A stretch of 44,530 nucleotides of DNA, taken from Hydnum rufescens UP504 (Eukaryota > Basidiomycota > Agaricomycetes > Cantharellales > Hydnaceae). Position numbers and translations under genes: made by a program. Shown here piece by piece: positions 44,430 to 44,530 of the stretch; position 1 is the stretch's first letter, and the number at the start of each line of letters is the position of its first letter. The notes below the pieces were generated by a model. That model worked only from the letters and a program-made list of their open reading frames with translations, was not told the origin of the DNA and made no database searches. Where the stretch lies: contig MU129236.1 of NCBI GenBank assembly GCA_014904985.1, positions 1 through 44,530 of the forward strand. Direction: 5' to 3'.

Positions 44430-44530
44430 CGTTTTCTTTTCTCCCAATTCAGGATGAACGGTGTCGACTGTGGGGCCAGAATATATCTTACCTCCACCAT
44501 ATTCTCCTGTTTCTTTCTCTCCACTCGTCA
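44430..44530 (-). repeat. Start of another inverted unit fragment at the window edge
   Basis: The reverse complement reads tcgacaccgttcatcctgaa and ttgggagaaaaga, matching 27,936-27,965 and 33,508-33,535 in the spacer of the tandem units. Similarity extends weakly to the window end. Confidence 0.6.

Noticed and set aside
1..44530. tRNA or rRNA genes
   Set aside because: No stretch with tRNA A and B box patterns together with a cloverleaf, and no rRNA-like sequence, was noticed on reading; this was not a computed scan.

Overview
The window looks like repeat-rich genomic DNA from a basidiomycete of the class Agaricomycetes. The reasons are many short GT-AG introns of about 45-65 nt, a Ty1/copia element, the C-terminal part of a KDZ-type transposase, proteins with long Ser/Pro-rich minisatellite-coded segments, and a local expansion of tyrosine-kinase-like (TKL) protein kinases. 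A placement in Boletales is only a guess. No bacterial-style operon, rRNA, tRNA or CRISPR array was recognised.

Left part (1-14.6 kb): a decayed Ser/Pro-rich gene (1-1605); a fairly well preserved gene of an uncharacterised Agaricomycete family (about 2690-5118, plus strand); a KDZ transposase C-terminal fragment (5576-6735); and, on the minus strand from 14,065 down to about 7.8 kb, a second long gene that appears related to the first family. A 1.3-kb solo-LTR-like insertion (11,370-12,670) with a 6-bp target duplication splits this second gene, and several in-frame stops interrupt it. A roughly 140-bp repeat lies in opposite orientation on both sides of it (7258-7405 and 14,470-14,600).

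Middle (14,670-20,473): a complete Ty1/copia element with 213-bp LTRs and a GGGAG target duplication. Most of its disabling changes look like CpG decay (CGA to TGA stops, and both catalytic Asp codons of the RT changed to Asn). A second insertion of about 1.25 kb sits inside its integrase. It carries telomere-like TTAGGG motifs and a nearly perfect hairpin with 300-bp arms and a 6-nt loop.

Right part (20.6-44.3 kb): a diverged long inverted repeat (about 20,606-22,585 and 42,640-44,322) encloses three direct tandem units of about 5.55 kb. Each unit carries one kinase gene with a long conserved N-terminal region of unknown function and a non-RD TKL-like kinase domain, then a conserved downstream segment. 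Only the kinase of unit 2 reads as an intact spliced ORF over its main body. Units 1 and 3 carry frameshifts. A fourth copy exists as scrambled, partly inverted fragments (39.4-42.6 kb). Part of it shows an unusual load of single-base insertions ending in a 28-A run, which may be an assembly artefact. The last 100 bases start another inverted piece of the same unit, so the mirrored structure probably continues past the window.

The clearest candidate for something undescribed is the tandem kinase family with its unknown N-terminal region and inverted-repeat setting. Its function cannot be read from the sequence.
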